64,000 nt of DNA from Euglena gracilis (Eukaryota; Euglenida; Euglenophyceae; Euglenales): positions 1,364,001 through 1,428,000 of the forward strand of contig CP154954.1 of assembly GCA_039621445.1 (NCBI GenBank), given 5' to 3'. Position numbers and translations under genes: made by a program. The notes under the pieces are model-generated. The model did not search any database, was not told the origin of the DNA, and worked only from the letters and a program-made list of their open reading frames with translations. Below are positions 1-16,694 of the stretch, one piece after another (position 1 is the stretch's first letter; each line of letters starts with the position of its first letter).

Positions 1-2955
1 TTCTATTCTCATCAATGTATCATCATTAGTCGAAAAAGGCATTACTTTTCGAAAAATCGAAAACTCTTTTCTTTCTTGTATTATTTGAGAAGAATGAAGA
101 AGCTTAAAATTACTAATTATTTGACCCGTTTTAAGAAAACATCCAATTTTAAAATTACCAAAAATACGCTTTTGTTTTTTAAGATTTCGAAGCATTATAA
201 CCTTATCTTGATCAAGTATACATGTAATAATATGTGAACTTCTTTTTTTTAAAACTTTCGATTTATCAACTAAACTATTAACGTTCCTAATGTTAATAAA
301 TAATTTACCAAATTTACGAGGAAAAAGTTCTTTCTTCCTGTTAACAAATAATTCTTTTTTATGAACATTTGTAGTAGGACAAATTAATTTATTTTTAAAA
401 GAAAATTTCTTTGTCAAATGAAAAAATAAAGAAGTAAAACTCATAATAATAGAACTTATTATCCAAAATATTTTTCCAAATTGCTTCGAATTAATTTGAG
501 GGAAAAAGATTTGACCAGAAATTTTTGCCTTAACATCTCGAATTTCCTCAATACCAAAAACGTCATTTTTCAAGTTAGAATTTACAGATTCTCCTATTAT
601 TTGCTTATCAAATATTTTTCTTCCTGGCTTAACATATAAAAGCGTACTAGAAGGTAAAAACATAATAGATTTACTAACGTCATTTTCGTAAATCACAATT
701 TTTTTTTCTTGCAAAGTTAAAAAAGCTTTTTCCTTAAATTTATTATAAACTCTTCTTAACCCTGTAGTTAAAGTTGACCTATAAAAATCACTTTTACGAA
801 GTCATACTTGATATATTATATCATACGACTACTCAATTATAATTGTGATTAATTTAATGGCTAATACTTCATATTTATTTTATAATTGCGATCTATAAAT
901 TTAAATACTAATAATAAACATCCCCTAACCCCAAACTAATTTTAATCGTTCCTTCTATTTTAAAACATCGTTTTTTAGAACATGTTTTATCAAATAAAGT
1001 TTAAAATTATAAATTTTATTAGAAAAACCATTTATTCTCACTCTATTTACTAAAAAAATACGTAACAAAATATAAACAACATTTTGTTTATCTATTCTGC
1101 AAAATTGATTTCAATTATAAAAAAATAAACTTACAATATAAATCAATTTAAAAAACTTTAAGTTACTATCTATAACAAGTAATAAATATAAAAATTGTAA
1201 TACAATAACAAAGACAATTAGTCTAAAATAGAAAGTTTAATTCTGCCATTAAATATTGTAAAATTAAAAACGATACACACTTCAAATCGTACCATATTTT
1301 TCCATTTAAAGGAGATGTTATAACTTCTTTTGCCTTTGCAGAAAAAACACCACCCGTATGAAAAGTTCGCATTGTTAATTGCGTACCAGGCTCACCTATT
1401 GATTGAGCAGCTAAAATTCCTACACATTCACCAAGTTCTACCATTTTGCCACAGGCTAAATTCCAACCATAGCATATTTGGCATATGCCTTCCATTAATA
1501 CACAATTAAAAGGTGTACGAATATAAACCTCGGGAAAATTAATAATTTTTTTAAACGTATAGACTGAAAGTTAATATTTAATAAAAATATTTCTCATTCG
1601 AAACCGAGCATGAAAATTCTTTTTCACTCGGCTACCTAAAAATCATAAACTTTTTATGATATTTAAGAAATATATCAGCATATGCCGGTGATTACACCTA
1701 CTACTTTTCATAGAGTATTTTAAACGTTTTTATAACATCGTTCAGACCTTTTGCTTCATATTCCATCCTTATAAATAAAAATTCAATTCGTTTATACCAT
1801 AACTACTATACATAAAAGGTATGTTTTAAAATGGCTCCTAATATAACTCCCCCTTAATTTTCAATAACAAAGTGTAATAAAATATTATAAAAAAAGTTGA
1901 AGCTTTTTAGTTTCTTAATTTTCTGTAAACCATATAAAATTACTATTTCAAATACTTTTAATACTTTGAAATTTTAATCCTGTTTTTTTATTCTAATAAA
2001 AAGGAAATTATGTTTAATAACAATGATCTGTATATTATTAGAATTTCGCTAATTTTAAAGTATAATAATCTTAGATAAAAATTAATATAAAAGAATTTGC
2101 CACATTCCTTAAATTTTAAAATTTTTGTAGCTCGAACCACACATTACAAATATCTTGACCAGCACTAACTAAAATATCACCTGTTTTGGCATTAACAATA
2201 GTTTTTGCTAATACTCTACCAATTAATTTTTCCTTCAAAAACTTTAGTTCTTCTTTATCTTGGTTTTGTAGTAATACGCACGTATTATATTTTGTAAAAC
2301 AATCCGACCTTTTTACAATTAAGTTTTGTGCTGTATAAATCATTCGTCTAGTTAAATACCCAGCATTAGCTGTTTTTAAAGCAGTATCAATTAAGCCTTT
2401 TCTAGCACCGTAACAAGAAACAAAATATTCAGTAATATTTAAACCTTCTTTAAAATTAGTTTTTATTGGAAAAGGAATTACATTACCCTGAGAATCGGAC
2501 ATTAGTCCTCGCATACCTATCAATTGTTTCACCTGTGTAATACTACCCCTTGCACCTGACAAAGTCATAGAATACAAAGGATTCAAAAAGTCGGATTGTC
2601 TCAAATTATTAATAGATTCTTTCTTCAAATTTTCATTAACGACATTCCAAATATCCCTTTCTTCATCCAAAACATTAATGAAATTTATCATACCATTTTT
2701 ATATCGATTTCTCGTTTTAAATAAAATTTTTTCAGAACTTTTAACCAAATTTGCTTTTGAAGAAGGAATTTTAAGATCTCCAAGTCCTAATGATAATCCA
2801 GTGGTTGTTGCATAGGTAAAACCAAAATTTTTCATTTTATCCAATAACTCTTTTGTTCGGATACTACCATAATTTGACAAAAACCAGCTAATTAAATTTC
2901 TAATTTCATTTTTATCAAAAACTCTATTAAAACATACTATATTTCCGAAATTCAT
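1..2955 (-). CDS. rpoC2: RNA polymerase subunit beta'' (RpoC2), 5' part, at least 3 exons
   Basis: RpoC2 is the C-terminal half of bacterial beta' in the plastid-encoded RNA polymerase. Exon 1 (2955-2143) starts [10 protein letters not shown] and holds family blocks such as [20 protein letters not shown] and CYGARKG. Exon 2 (about 1560-1281) holds [24 protein letters not shown]. Exon 3 (about 780 to beyond position 1) is open to the window edge and, although divergent, fits the region after that block. Introns begin GTGTG at 2142 and 1280. Both end with a domain-V-like hairpin (about 1645-1606 and 835-798), so they are group II introns. The gene follows rpoC1 directly, as in the bacterial-type rpo operon. 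The 3' end lies outside the window. The exact start of exons 2 and 3 is uncertain by a few codons. Confidence 0.93.
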
Positions 2956-3046
2956 AATTAAAATAATAATTTAACAAACTTATTGAAATAAATCAATAAA
3001 ATAATAAACTTTAAAACTACTTAGCTCATACAAAAAATTAAAGTAT

Positions 3047-6504
<3,458 letters not shown>

Positions 6505-6589
6505 TAAATACAAAAATAAATAAAAATAAGTATCAGGTCTTAATTGACCATAAAAACTTCATAAAAAAAAAAATAACTCAAAAATTTAA

Positions 6590-9500
6590 CTAATCGAATT
6601 TTTTATAATTATTTGTAAAAATTTTAATATCAATACATAAAGATTGCATTTCTAAAATAAATAACTTGAAAGCTTCGGGAATATTTGGCTTAGAAAAATA
6701 AGTACCATTTATTAAACTAAATAACGCTTCTGATCTATTTAATACATCATCAGATTTAATAGTTAATAACTCCTGCAACAAATATGCAGCACCAAATCCT
6801 TCTATAGCCCAAACCTCCATTTCCCCAAACCTTTGTCCACCATTTTTCGATTTTCCACGTAAAGGTTGTTGAGTTACTGAAGAATAAGGGCCGGTAACTC
6901 TCGCATGAATTTTGTCTTTAACCATATGTATTAATTTTAAAATATACGCATAACCAAAAGCTACAGGGTGATCAAAAGGCCTACAATTTCTACCATCATA
7001 TAAAAAGGCTTTTCCTGGATAATTTGGATTAAAAAGCCAATCTTTTTTAGTTCTTTTACGCGCTTCATTTAATTTTTTATACACAAAAGATTTTGAATTC
7101 ATACTTGTTTGGACTTCATCAAAAGGTTGAATTTTATACCTTTCTTTCAAAAATAAAGAAGACAAGTTTAACAAACTTTCAAAGACTTGACCAACATTCA
7201 TTCTAGATGGTATGCCTAGAGGATTTAAAATCATATCAACAGGTGTACCATCAGGAAGAAAAGGCATATCTATAGACGGAACAATTTTCGAAATTATACC
7301 TTTATTACCATGCCGTCCTGCAATTTTATCACCTATTTGTATTCTGCGTTTTTCGGCAACATGAATAAGAACAGAACAATTCGACTTTTTACATAAAATC
7401 TCAACACTTGTAACAATACCTACCAAAGAGCGAGGAGAACGTAAAGAAACGTCTTTTCGTACCTTATTGCCAAAAAATGCTATTAACATTTTATTTTTTG
7501 GCGTATTTTTTAACTTAACTTTAATTCTTCCAATTAAAACATCCTGTGCTTTAATCTCTGAACCTATTTTAATAATACCATTATTTTTCAAGTTTTTAAT
7601 AGTTTTTAAACTTGCATTAGGAATAAACATACTAATATTTTCTTAAAACTTAACAAATTAATATTCGTTTTCAAACTAAACATCTAAACTAATAATAGAT
7701 TTAGCTTTATTAAATAAAATAAACATTTTTCATTTAAATCAAAAAATTTTAATTGAATTTAATTTTTCATTAATAATGAAATATGAAAAAAAGCTAAATA
7801 TAAATTTTTGAAAAAGTTATAAAAAAAATTAATAATTTTAAAAACAAATAAAAGTTATAATTAAATATCTCTAAATAATATTTATACCAAAATTTACGAA
7901 AAATAAAATTAAGAATTAAATTTTCAAAATTAACTAAATTTAAATTCGCACACCTTTTTTTTCATCATTTACAATAAAAGTTTTAAATTTTTTCATATGT
8001 ATAGAAGTAAAAATATCTTCAAAAACAAGCCTTTCACTAATAATTACGGCATCTTCAAAATTATAACCTTCCCATCCAAGGTACGCGACCAAAACATTTT
8101 TTCCTAAACAAATGCCACCTCTTAATGTACTCATACCATCAGCTATAATTTGTCCTTTTCTAACCCACTCACCTTCATGAACAATAGGAATTTTCTGAAT
8201 ATAAACACCGTGATTCGATTTCTTAGGAGACTCTAAAAAATAAATTTTTTGGTTAACTTTTTTAATAAGTTTAAAATTTTTTTGAGATATTTCATTTAAG
8301 CACCCCAATAAATTAAAAAAAGAATAATTTTTATTAAAAAATTCAATATTAGCACAATATTCTTCCTCTTGAATAACTATTTTTTTTAAACTAGAATAAA
8401 TTACTTTTCCACTACTTTTTGCTAAAACCGTGGCATCACTTTCTCGATTAATTAAAGCCTCGCGTCCAGTTTTTATAAAAGGAACTTCCTTTTCCAATAA
8501 AATAAGAGATTGTCGTTGCATGTTTGAACCCATAAGAACCCTATTAGCATCGTTATGCTCCAAAAAAGGAACTAAGCCTGTACCTAATGAAGTAAATTGA
8601 TCTGTTGAAATACTTATAAAATCAATATTTTTTGAGAAAGAATATGAAAAAATTTTACTTCTTTTAACACCTAGAAGCTTATTTTTATCTAAAAGATTAC
8701 TTTGAGAACTTCTAAAGACATCAAACGGAGCTACTGTAAAATATTTTTCCTGCGCAGAAGAAATAAAATAAATTCCTTTATTGGTTTCTATCTTTCCTCT
8801 CAAAACCTTATAAAAAGGGCTTTCTAAAAATCCATACTTATCAACTCTTACATCTTTTGCTAAAGATAAAATCAAACCAGCATTTTTTCCCTCACTTGTC
8901 TCAATAGGACAAACCCTTCCATATTGACTAGTATTTATTTCTCTTACATCTAACTTTGTTCTTTCTTTATTAAGACCATTAGGACCAAAGGGACTTAACT
9001 TCCTTTTATGTGTAAGCTCAGACAAAGAATTTGTATCATCTAACAATTGAGAAAGTGGATTAACAGAAAAAAACTTTCGAATACGATTAGTTATAAAGTA
9101 AGAATTAAAAAATCTAGATAATCTAAAAGTTTTTTCAGAAGGATTTTTATAAAGAAATATCAATTTTTCTTTTAAACTAGATTCTAATTCATTTAAAATA
9201 ATTCGGAATTGACTTTGAAGAAGTTCACCTATACTACGTACTAATTTGTTTTTTAAATCATCGATCTCATCAAAAGGTATCATTAATAAAATATTGCTAA
9301 AAAATTTTTATAATAAATAAAAATTTTAATAAATTTAAATAAACAAACAAATAAAGATACTATTATTCTTCATTATTTCCCAACCTTTCTTTAACTCAAT
9401 CAAATAATGAGCTATACCCAAAACATCTTCGGGTTGCAAAGTTCTATTACTTTGAAAAAATTCGGATCTATAAATTTTAGTATTAACCCTAAAGCGACCT

Positions 9501-10708
9501 ACTTCACCCAAATCATATTTACGTGTTTAATCTCGGCTAATAATGCTGGCATAAAATAATAAATCAAAAAATTTTAAAATAATCTATAAAAAATTTAACT
9601 TTTGTAAATTACAAAAAATACACGAATAAACTCAAGATCCATAAACTTTGAACGTAAAAATTTTCGGGCATTTCCTTTCAGATAAAAAAACATCTGAAAA
9701 AATAAAAAAAATATTAATATCTTATTAACTAAAAAAATAATATAAAATAATAAAATCAAACATATAAAAATCTAAAAAAACGAACATTAACTTCGTTTGG
9801 AAAAAATATTTTATAAAATTCGAAAAATTCCAATCTAATACCATAAGACTCACTTTCTTGTAACGTTTCTATAAAAATAGGATCGTTAAGATACAAAAAA
9901 AATTTTTTTCGGGATAGGCCTAAGCATTTCAAAAAATTTATTAAAGGTATAGCTGTCTTTATTTTGTCTACTTTAACGAAAATTCCCTCGTCTTGACCCA
10001 AATATAAAAAATTTTCAATTTTAAAAAAGAATTTAATTTAATGTAAAAATATAATTTAAAAATCCAAATTACTAAATAACATTTAAAAACGCACATCAAT
10101 TTTAAAAGTTAACCAACTACCAAAAGTTGGTATTAACGTCGCAAATATGGAATCATTATAACGATTTTTTTCAAAATAAACGCCAGGACTACGAATAATT
10201 TGGTTAAAAATGAATTAAAAAAACTCAAACCTAAAAATTAAAAAAAAATTAACTTATAAATATAATTAATAAAAAATTAAAAGTAATAATATAAACCACA
10301 TCCATAATTCTTTTATTACCGTTAAAAATAAACGTACCTTTTTCAGTCATTAAAGGAATTTTTGCAAATAATATATATTTATTTAATAAGATAATAAATT
10401 CTTTTTTGCTAAAAAAAAACTTATTATTATAATGAAAATATATTATAAAATTAATAGGAAAAATAATAAAAATCTCTCCTAACAAGGAACATATTATTAT
10501 AGGTAACTTCAACAGGTATATGAACAGATAAACTGTATGTTTCCCCGTTTTTCAATGCAAATTCAGCAGATATTTTAGGCTTTTTATATTTCACATTATC
10601 TGTTTGAAAGCTTATCCTAAAGCCTTCATGAGCTATATCTTTTATTTTTCTTAACTCTTCTACCAAACCCTTTTTTAAAAAGGAGCGAAAACTATTTCGT
10701 TGTATCAT
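6590..10708 (-). CDS. rpoB: RNA polymerase subunit beta (RpoB), 8 exons
   Basis: Beta subunit of plastid RNA polymerase. Exon 1 (10708 to about 10497) has SFRSFLKKGLVEEL. Exon 2 (about 10372-10301) has IPLMTEKGTFIFNG. Exon 3 (about 10218-10095) has IIRSPGVYF. Exon 4 is about 10005-9790, exon 5 about 9700-9635. Exon 6 (about 9527-9365) has YDLGEVGRF and NRTLQPEDVLG. Exon 7 (about 9278-7952) has the rifampicin-region block LSPFGPNGL, RVCPIETSEGKNAGL, and YNFEDAVIISERL. Exon 8 (about 7645-6590) has [24 protein letters not shown] and GGQRFGEMEVWA and ends TAG. The first six introns are each about 90-115 nt, the group III size. The last (about 7952-7646) is about 300 nt and carries a group II domain-V hairpin near 7707-7670. 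The first 392 nt of exon 8 and much of this intron recur inverted at the window end. Confidence 0.95.
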
Positions 10709-10962
10709 CAGTAAAATTTTTATCTAACATAAACATACCAAAAAAAATTATTTATTTATTTGTAATAAATAAAACCAAAGTTAAGAATTAATTCACAAAT
10801 CTAATAAATTAGAGCGTACTCTACAACCATTTACCATTTCTCACAAAGTTCAAACAGTCTGTTTCTTTGATTTGACATTAATAGTATAATGGATTTTTTA
10901 AAATTAATTTTAAATGCATATAAATTAACTAACCTTAATATTTAATAAAACAAAAAGTTCCC

Positions 10963-11162
10963 TTAAAAAAATAATGTTTTAAAACAATTACTTCGATGTT
11001 TATACAATTTTGCAGAAGTACTATTTTTCGCATTATTTTCATGGCCAAAATTAATTAACCAAGAACGAGCTTTTTTAATCCTTTATTTTCAAAGGCTTTC
11101 TTACGGAAGTTTGCAACCAACCTGTTAATGCTTACTTCTCTTTTAGTTTCATTACTCTCCAT
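10963..11162 (-). pseudogene. possible small broken gene upstream of rpoB (weakly S20-like)
   Basis: An ATG at 11162 opens a short basic reading frame (MESNETKREV...FENKGLKK) that stops early. One base off, the next frame continues with KARSWLINFGHENNAK and ends at TAA 10963. The switch lies in a run of six A, so a one-base deletion would join the parts into about 66 residues. The block HxNNAxxxxSxLxK faintly recalls the C-terminus of ribosomal protein S20, whose gene lies upstream of rpoB in some algal plastids. The match is too weak for a name, and plastid rps20 is not known to me from euglenoids. It could also be chance. Confidence 0.25.
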
Positions 11163-11199
11163 TATTAAAGACAAATTAGATGCTGAGTTAAATAAATAA

Positions 11200-13320
11200 A
11201 TTTTCGAAAAAAATAAACGAACTCTTGTTAAATAATAGTTTTTTTATAACATAAATTTTGATATTACACTACATAAAACTATTAGTTTTTCAAAAAAGTT
11301 GAAAAAATTAAAATGGTATTATATGAACAAATTGTTTTTATTAACTCAAAACTTTAAAAATTGAAAAATTTGCCTCTTTATTAAATTTGATACTAAAAAT
11401 TATTGTCTTGTTTTTTTCATATCATAGGAGTTTTCTAAAAATTTAATAATTTATATTTTTTGTAAAAAAATTACTTGTTCTTACCATTTAATAAAAATTT
11501 GGCTTTTATTAAAAAAATTTTTTCATTAAATATTATATTGAAATTTATAACGAAAACGAAAAAAAAAAAAAAAAGAAAAAAAAGAAAAAAAAAAAAAAAA
11601 AGTAAAAAAACAAAAAACACAAAAAAAAACAAAAATTTTTCCTAAAAAAAAAAAAAAAATATAAAGAAATTATTAAAAAATAAAAAAAAAGTAAAAAATA
11701 AAACAAAAATACAGAAACATTTTCAGGAATAAAAAAGGGGTAACAAAACAAGAGTAAATTTTTGTAAAGATTCTTATAATAGAGGATAGTTTTTAATAAA
11801 AAAAAAAAACATAGAAAAAAAAAAACACAAAAAAAAAAAAAAAAAAAAAATAAAATAATTTACAAATAAAAAAAAAAATAATTCTACAATTAAAATTTAA
11901 TTTATTTGTATTTAATTTTTTTTATTTAAAGAAGTTTACCATATTTTTTTTTAATAATGTTTATTACAGATTTTTTTTTCTTGCCTTTTTTTTTTTTTTG
12001 AGCTTTTAATTTTTTTTAATTACTTTTTTGAATTTTTAATTTTTTTTTATTTTTTTTTTTTTAATTTTTTTTTTGTTTTATTTGATTAATTAAAAACAAA
12101 AAATTTGGTTTGATTAAAAAATAAAAATTAAATTAAAAATATTTTTAGAAATTTATATTATTTTTTAAAATTATTAATTTCTGAATTTATTTTGATTGTT
12201 TTTTGGAAAAAATATTGTTTATTTTTTTTTAATAAAGATAAAGAAATTAAATATTCTTTCTCAAAAAGATTGTAAATAGAAGAACAAAATAAACATAATG
12301 AAAACAAAAAAAAAATGTTTTTAGGAAAAGTTCACAAAAATATTGTAGATAAAAAGAAAAAAAAAACGTAGACTAAAAAATAGAAAAAAAAATAAAAAAA
12401 AGAATAAAAAAAATAAATTTATTAAAAAAAAAAAAAAAAAAAAAATTAACAAAAGATTAATAAAAAAAAAAGAAAAAATTTTCATATATTTTAAATAATA
12501 AAGAAAAAAAAGGTTTTAAGATAGCATATGAGTATTGCTAAATATATTAATTATAAATTAGGGCAAATTCAAGGAAAATAAAAAGAAGTTAAAAATTTAG
12601 AAATTTAAAAAAATAAAATAATTTGAGCTAAATATTAAGTTATTTTAGTTTAGTATTTATGTGGAAAACATTTGAATTATTTTAAGATAAGGGAAAAAAG
12701 AAAAGGAAAAAAAAAAAAAATTAAAAAAAAAAAAAAGCGAATAAAAAAAGAAAACACCAAAAAAAAATTATCAAAAAACTAAAAAAAGTGAAAAATTAAA
12801 AGAGAAAATTTATTTCTACTTCTATATTTAGTTGATTAGATGGAAATTTGATAAAATTAGAACCATTTTTACTAATATAAATAGGTCAAGTGTTACACAT
12901 ACAATAGAGAAAATAAACCATAAAAAATTAAAGTATTTTTAACAAAATTGACGTACAATTTTTGTCCTAACTTGAAAAAATAACAATCTTCAATTCTTGT
13001 AATAGGAAAGTTTGGCAAATTTATGGTATTATAGTAAAATAACAAAGTTTAAACTAGCTCAATATTAGAAAAAATTTTAAGCAATAGTATAAATAATTAT
13101 TAAATTGACAAAAAATCATAACCAAAAAAGTATTAGAGTTCAAATTTTTAAGAGTCACTTTTTCTTTATTCAAAGATTGTCTTAAAAATTTCTTTACAAA
13201 AAGTTCAAACATGATGTTTTTTTATTATTTAACTTGTTGAGAGAAAAATTTTTTATCAAAACTTTAAAGATTTTAACTACTTTAACAAAGAAATCGACAA
13301 AATTCATAAAAATCAATCAA
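11200..13320. other. non-coding low-complexity AT region downstream of the rRNA units
   Basis: No gene recognised on either strand. 11.5-12.8 kb is dominated by A runs (and T runs at 11.9-12.2 kb); the open frames there are homopolymer artefacts coding mostly Phe/Lys. 12.8-13.3 kb is more balanced but still non-coding. It lies 3' of the proximal 5S rRNA and 5' of rpoB, so it should hold the rRNA transcription end and the rpo promoter. I could not pick out a convincing terminator hairpin. Confidence 0.6.
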
Positions 13321-13355
13321 AAACATACTCAATATTAATAAATAAACTCGCGATA

Positions 13356-13468
13356 AGGGCACTAAAAGCTTTTCCCAGAAAGCAACCTTCCAAGTATCCA
13401 TTTACCCTTTATGTTTAACTTGCAAGTTCGAAATGTTTTAAGTGGATCCATAAAGACAAGAGCACCCT
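13356..13468 (-). rRNA. rrn5: 5S rRNA, copy A
   Basis: On the minus strand the segment contains the 5S signature CATTTCGAACTTGCAAGTTA. Its ends AGGGTGCT and AGTGCCCT can pair as an 8-bp terminal helix, which sets the boundaries. Length 113 nt. It lies about 80 nt after the 23S 3' end, the last gene of the unit. It differs from copy B at several positions in the 3' half (about 13371-13400). Confidence 0.88.
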
Positions 13469-13549
13469 AAAATAAAAGTTCATTCAAGAAACTTTTAAAT
13501 CTTAAAAAAGTGACAAGTAAAAATAAATGTTTTGTTTTCATATAGGAAA

Positions 13550-13860
13550 AAATTTTCGGTCGGTTAGTATATCTCGGCTAAAATTGTTACCAATTGTACA
13601 CCTAATACCTATCAAACGGTTCGTCTTACCGTGACCTATGAAGAGTACTTATCTTAAGGTGGGCTTCCTACTTATATGCTTTCAGCAGTTATCCACTCCG
13701 CACTTGACTACCCAGCGTATTCTGTTGGCACAAAAACTGGTACATCAGTGGTGCGTCCTTCCCGGTCCTCTCGTACTAAGGAAAGCGCCTTTCAATACTC
13801 TAACGCTCACACCGGATATGGACCGAACTGTCTCTCGACGTTCTGAACCCAGCTCACGTA

Positions 13861-13895
<35 letters not shown>

Positions 13896-13912
13896 GTACT
13901 ACCGCCCCAGGT

Positions 13913-13972
<60 letters not shown>

Positions 13973-14460
13973 CAGCCTGTTATCCCTAGAGTAACTTTTA
14001 TCTGTTTACGACGGCCTTTCCATACAGCACCGTCGGGTCACTAAGACCGACTTTAGTCTCTGTTTGACTTATAAGTCTCACAGTCAAGCTTTCTTATGCC
14101 TTTACACTCCACAACTAATTTCCGTCTAGCCTGAGAAAACCTTTGTACGCCTCCGTTACTTTTTAGGAGGCTACCGCCCCAGTAAAACTGCCCACCTGAA
14201 ACTGTCAATTATCATGATTGTACATAAGATTAAGATTAGATTTCTAGCTTTCTCAGAGTGGTATCTCATTTTTCGGCTCCCCGTATCCCAAAAGACAAGA
14301 TCATAGCCTCCCACCTATTCTGCGCAAAAAAAGCCCGAAACCAATTTCAGGATACAGTAAAGCTTCATAGGGTCTTTCTGTCCAAGTGCAAGTAGACCGC
14401 ATCTTCACAGTCAATTCTATTTCACCGAGTCTCTTTCTGAGACAGTGTCCAAATCGTTAA

Positions 14461-14513
<53 letters not shown>

Positions 14514-16435
14514 AATTATAGTTATTGCCGCTGTTCACAGGGGCTTCAGTCACTAGCTTTGCTTACGCTAACCAATTTCTTTAACCTTCCTGCACTGAGC
14601 AGGCCTCGGCCCCCATACATCGTTTTTCAACTTCGCGGAGACCTGTGCTTTTGGTAAGCAGTCGCTTGGACCTCTTTTCTGCCACCTCATTAGAGGTACT
14701 TCTTCTTCCGAAGTTACGAAGTCATTTTGCCGAGTTCCTTAGAAAGAGTTATCTCGCGCTCCTTAGTATATTCTACTAACCTACCTGTGTCAGTTTACGG
14801 TACAGGCGAGCTCACTATACATAAACAAAAGTTTTTCTTGGAAACATGACATCAATCACTTTCAATACCGTAGTATTTATACTATTCAGGCCTTAAGACA
14901 AAATATTTTTTTTAATATTTGATACCTCTTGAACCCTTAAACCACAAACCATCACGTGGCCGATCTAGCCTTTTTCGTCACTCCTTACAAGTGAGCATTC
15001 GGTACAGGAATATTAACCTGTCATCCATCAATTTACGTTGTTAAACCTTATTTTAGGACCTGACTAACCCTTAGAGGACGAACCTGGCTAAGGAAACCTT
15101 AGGTTTTCGGAGCATAGGATTTTCACCAATGTTTTCGTTACTTAAGCCGACATTCTCACTTCTGTTTAATCCAGAACTATTTTCACTATTCCTTCTCTTC
15201 AACACAGAACGCTCTTCTACCGATTTCTCTCACACCTTCGGCAAATTACTTAGTCCCGTTCATTTTCGGCGCACTATCACTTGACCAGTAAGCTATTACG
15301 CACTTTTTAAAGGAATGGCTGCTTCTAAGCCAACCTCCTGGTTGTCTATGTAATAGTACATCCTTTACCACTTAGTAATTATTTAGGGGCCTTAAGTAGT
15401 GATCTGGGCTGTTTCCCTCTTGACAATGAAGCTTATCCCCCACTGTCTCACTGATTAATTGAAATATAACTTAGTATTCAGAGTTTGCCACAACTTGGTA
15501 CCATTTTCATAGCCCGCATCGAAACAGTGCTTTACCCCTAATGTTTACCATAATTAAACGCTGCGCCTCAACGCATTTCGAAGAGATCCAGCTAGCTCCA
15601 AGTTCGATTGGAATTTCTCCCCTAATCACAGTTCATCCCCCAATTTTTCAACATTGGTGGGTTCGGTCCTCCATTCTGTTTTACCAAAACTTCAACCTGA
15701 CCATGATTAGATCACCTGGGTTCGGGTCTATAAGCAATGACATAAACTTTCAAGAAGAAAGTTTTTCGCTTTATTTAAGCTCGATTTCACTATGGCTCCG
15801 GAAAAACCTTAACCTTGCCATCACCTATAAGTCGCCGGCTCATTCTTCAACAGGCACACAGTCAATCTTTAAATAGATCTCCTACTGCTTGTAAACTTAT
15901 GCTTTCATATTCTATTTCACTCACTTCTCAGTGTTCTATTTCAGCTTTCCCTCACGGTACTCGTACACTATCGGTCATTTAGGAGTATTTAGCCTTACGA
16001 GATGGTCCTCGCTGATTCACACAGAATTCCACGTGCTCTATGCTACTCGGGAAAATCAAAAATTACTTTTTAAAAACAAATACGGGATTTAAAACCCTCT
16101 TTGATTTTGTTTTCAACAAATTCTCTATCTTTTTCAGTAATTATAATATACCCACAACACCCATAAAGGTTTAGGCTGATTTCCGTTAGCTCGCCACTAA
16201 TAAGAAAATCGCTTTTGCTTTCTTTTCCTTCGGCTACTAAGATGTTTCAGTTCACCAAGTTCTCTACATTATTTGTATACCATTTCATTGTAATGTTAAA
16301 GTAATAGGTTGCCCCATTCGGGAATCTTTAGATTAAAGCTCGTCTTTAGCTCCCTAAAGCATATCGTTAATTTCTACGCCCTTCTTCGACTCTAAATGCC
16401 AAGCAATCCCGCATAAGCCCTTGTTCATTTGAACC
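13550..16435 (-). rRNA. rrn23: 23S rRNA, copy A
   Basis: Large-subunit rRNA, shown by conserved segments on the minus strand: 5' region GCATTTAGAGTCGAAGAAGG near 16400-16375, the peptidyl-transferase region near 13800-14050 (+ strand GTTCAGAACG complement and CCCAGCTCACGTACCGC), and the sarcin-ricin area near 13740-13790 (+ strand CCTCTCGTACTAAGG). Length about 2.88 kb. No separate 4.5S gene is seen, which fits euglenoids. The ends are estimated to within 20 nt. Open frames on either strand inside it are not genes. Confidence 0.95.
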
Positions 16436-16451
16436 TACATCAAAACCTTTT

Positions 16452-16524
16452 TGGAGATAAGCGGACTCGAACCGCTGACATCTGCCTTGCAAAGGCAGCG
16501 CTCTACCAACTGAGCTATACCCCC
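16452..16524 (-). tRNA. trnA-UGC: tRNA-Ala (UGC), copy A
   Basis: Minus-strand cloverleaf GGGGTATAGCTCAG...CTTTGCAAGG...GGTTCGAGTCC...TATCTCC, anticodon TGC. It is the 16S-23S spacer tRNA next to the 23S 5' end and has no intron, unlike land-plant trnA. Confidence 0.95.
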
Positions 16525-16534
16525 AAAACCAAGA

Positions 16535-16607
16535 GGGCCATGCTAGACTTGAACTAGCGACCTTACCCTTATCAAGGGTATGCTCTAACCAACTGAGCTA
16601 ATAGCCC
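16535..16607 (-). tRNA. trnI-GAU: tRNA-Ile (GAU), copy A
   Basis: Minus-strand cloverleaf GGGCTATTAGCTCAGTTGG...CTTGATAAGG...AGTTCAAGTCT...ATGGCCC, anticodon GAT. Intronless spacer tRNA between 16S and trnA; it is separated from trnA by only about 10 nt. Confidence 0.95.
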
Positions 16608-16694
16608 TCTTGGAAAAATAAGAGGTTTCCCTACTTATTTTTTTTATTTTTCATTGTTTTCCAATCTATACATTTTTTTAGTTAAAAAACTAAA

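Noticed and set aside
10800-10900. A tRNA or domain V upstream of rpoB around GGTTGTAGAGTACGCTCTAA
   Set aside because: No cloverleaf closes and the hairpin lacks domain-V features.
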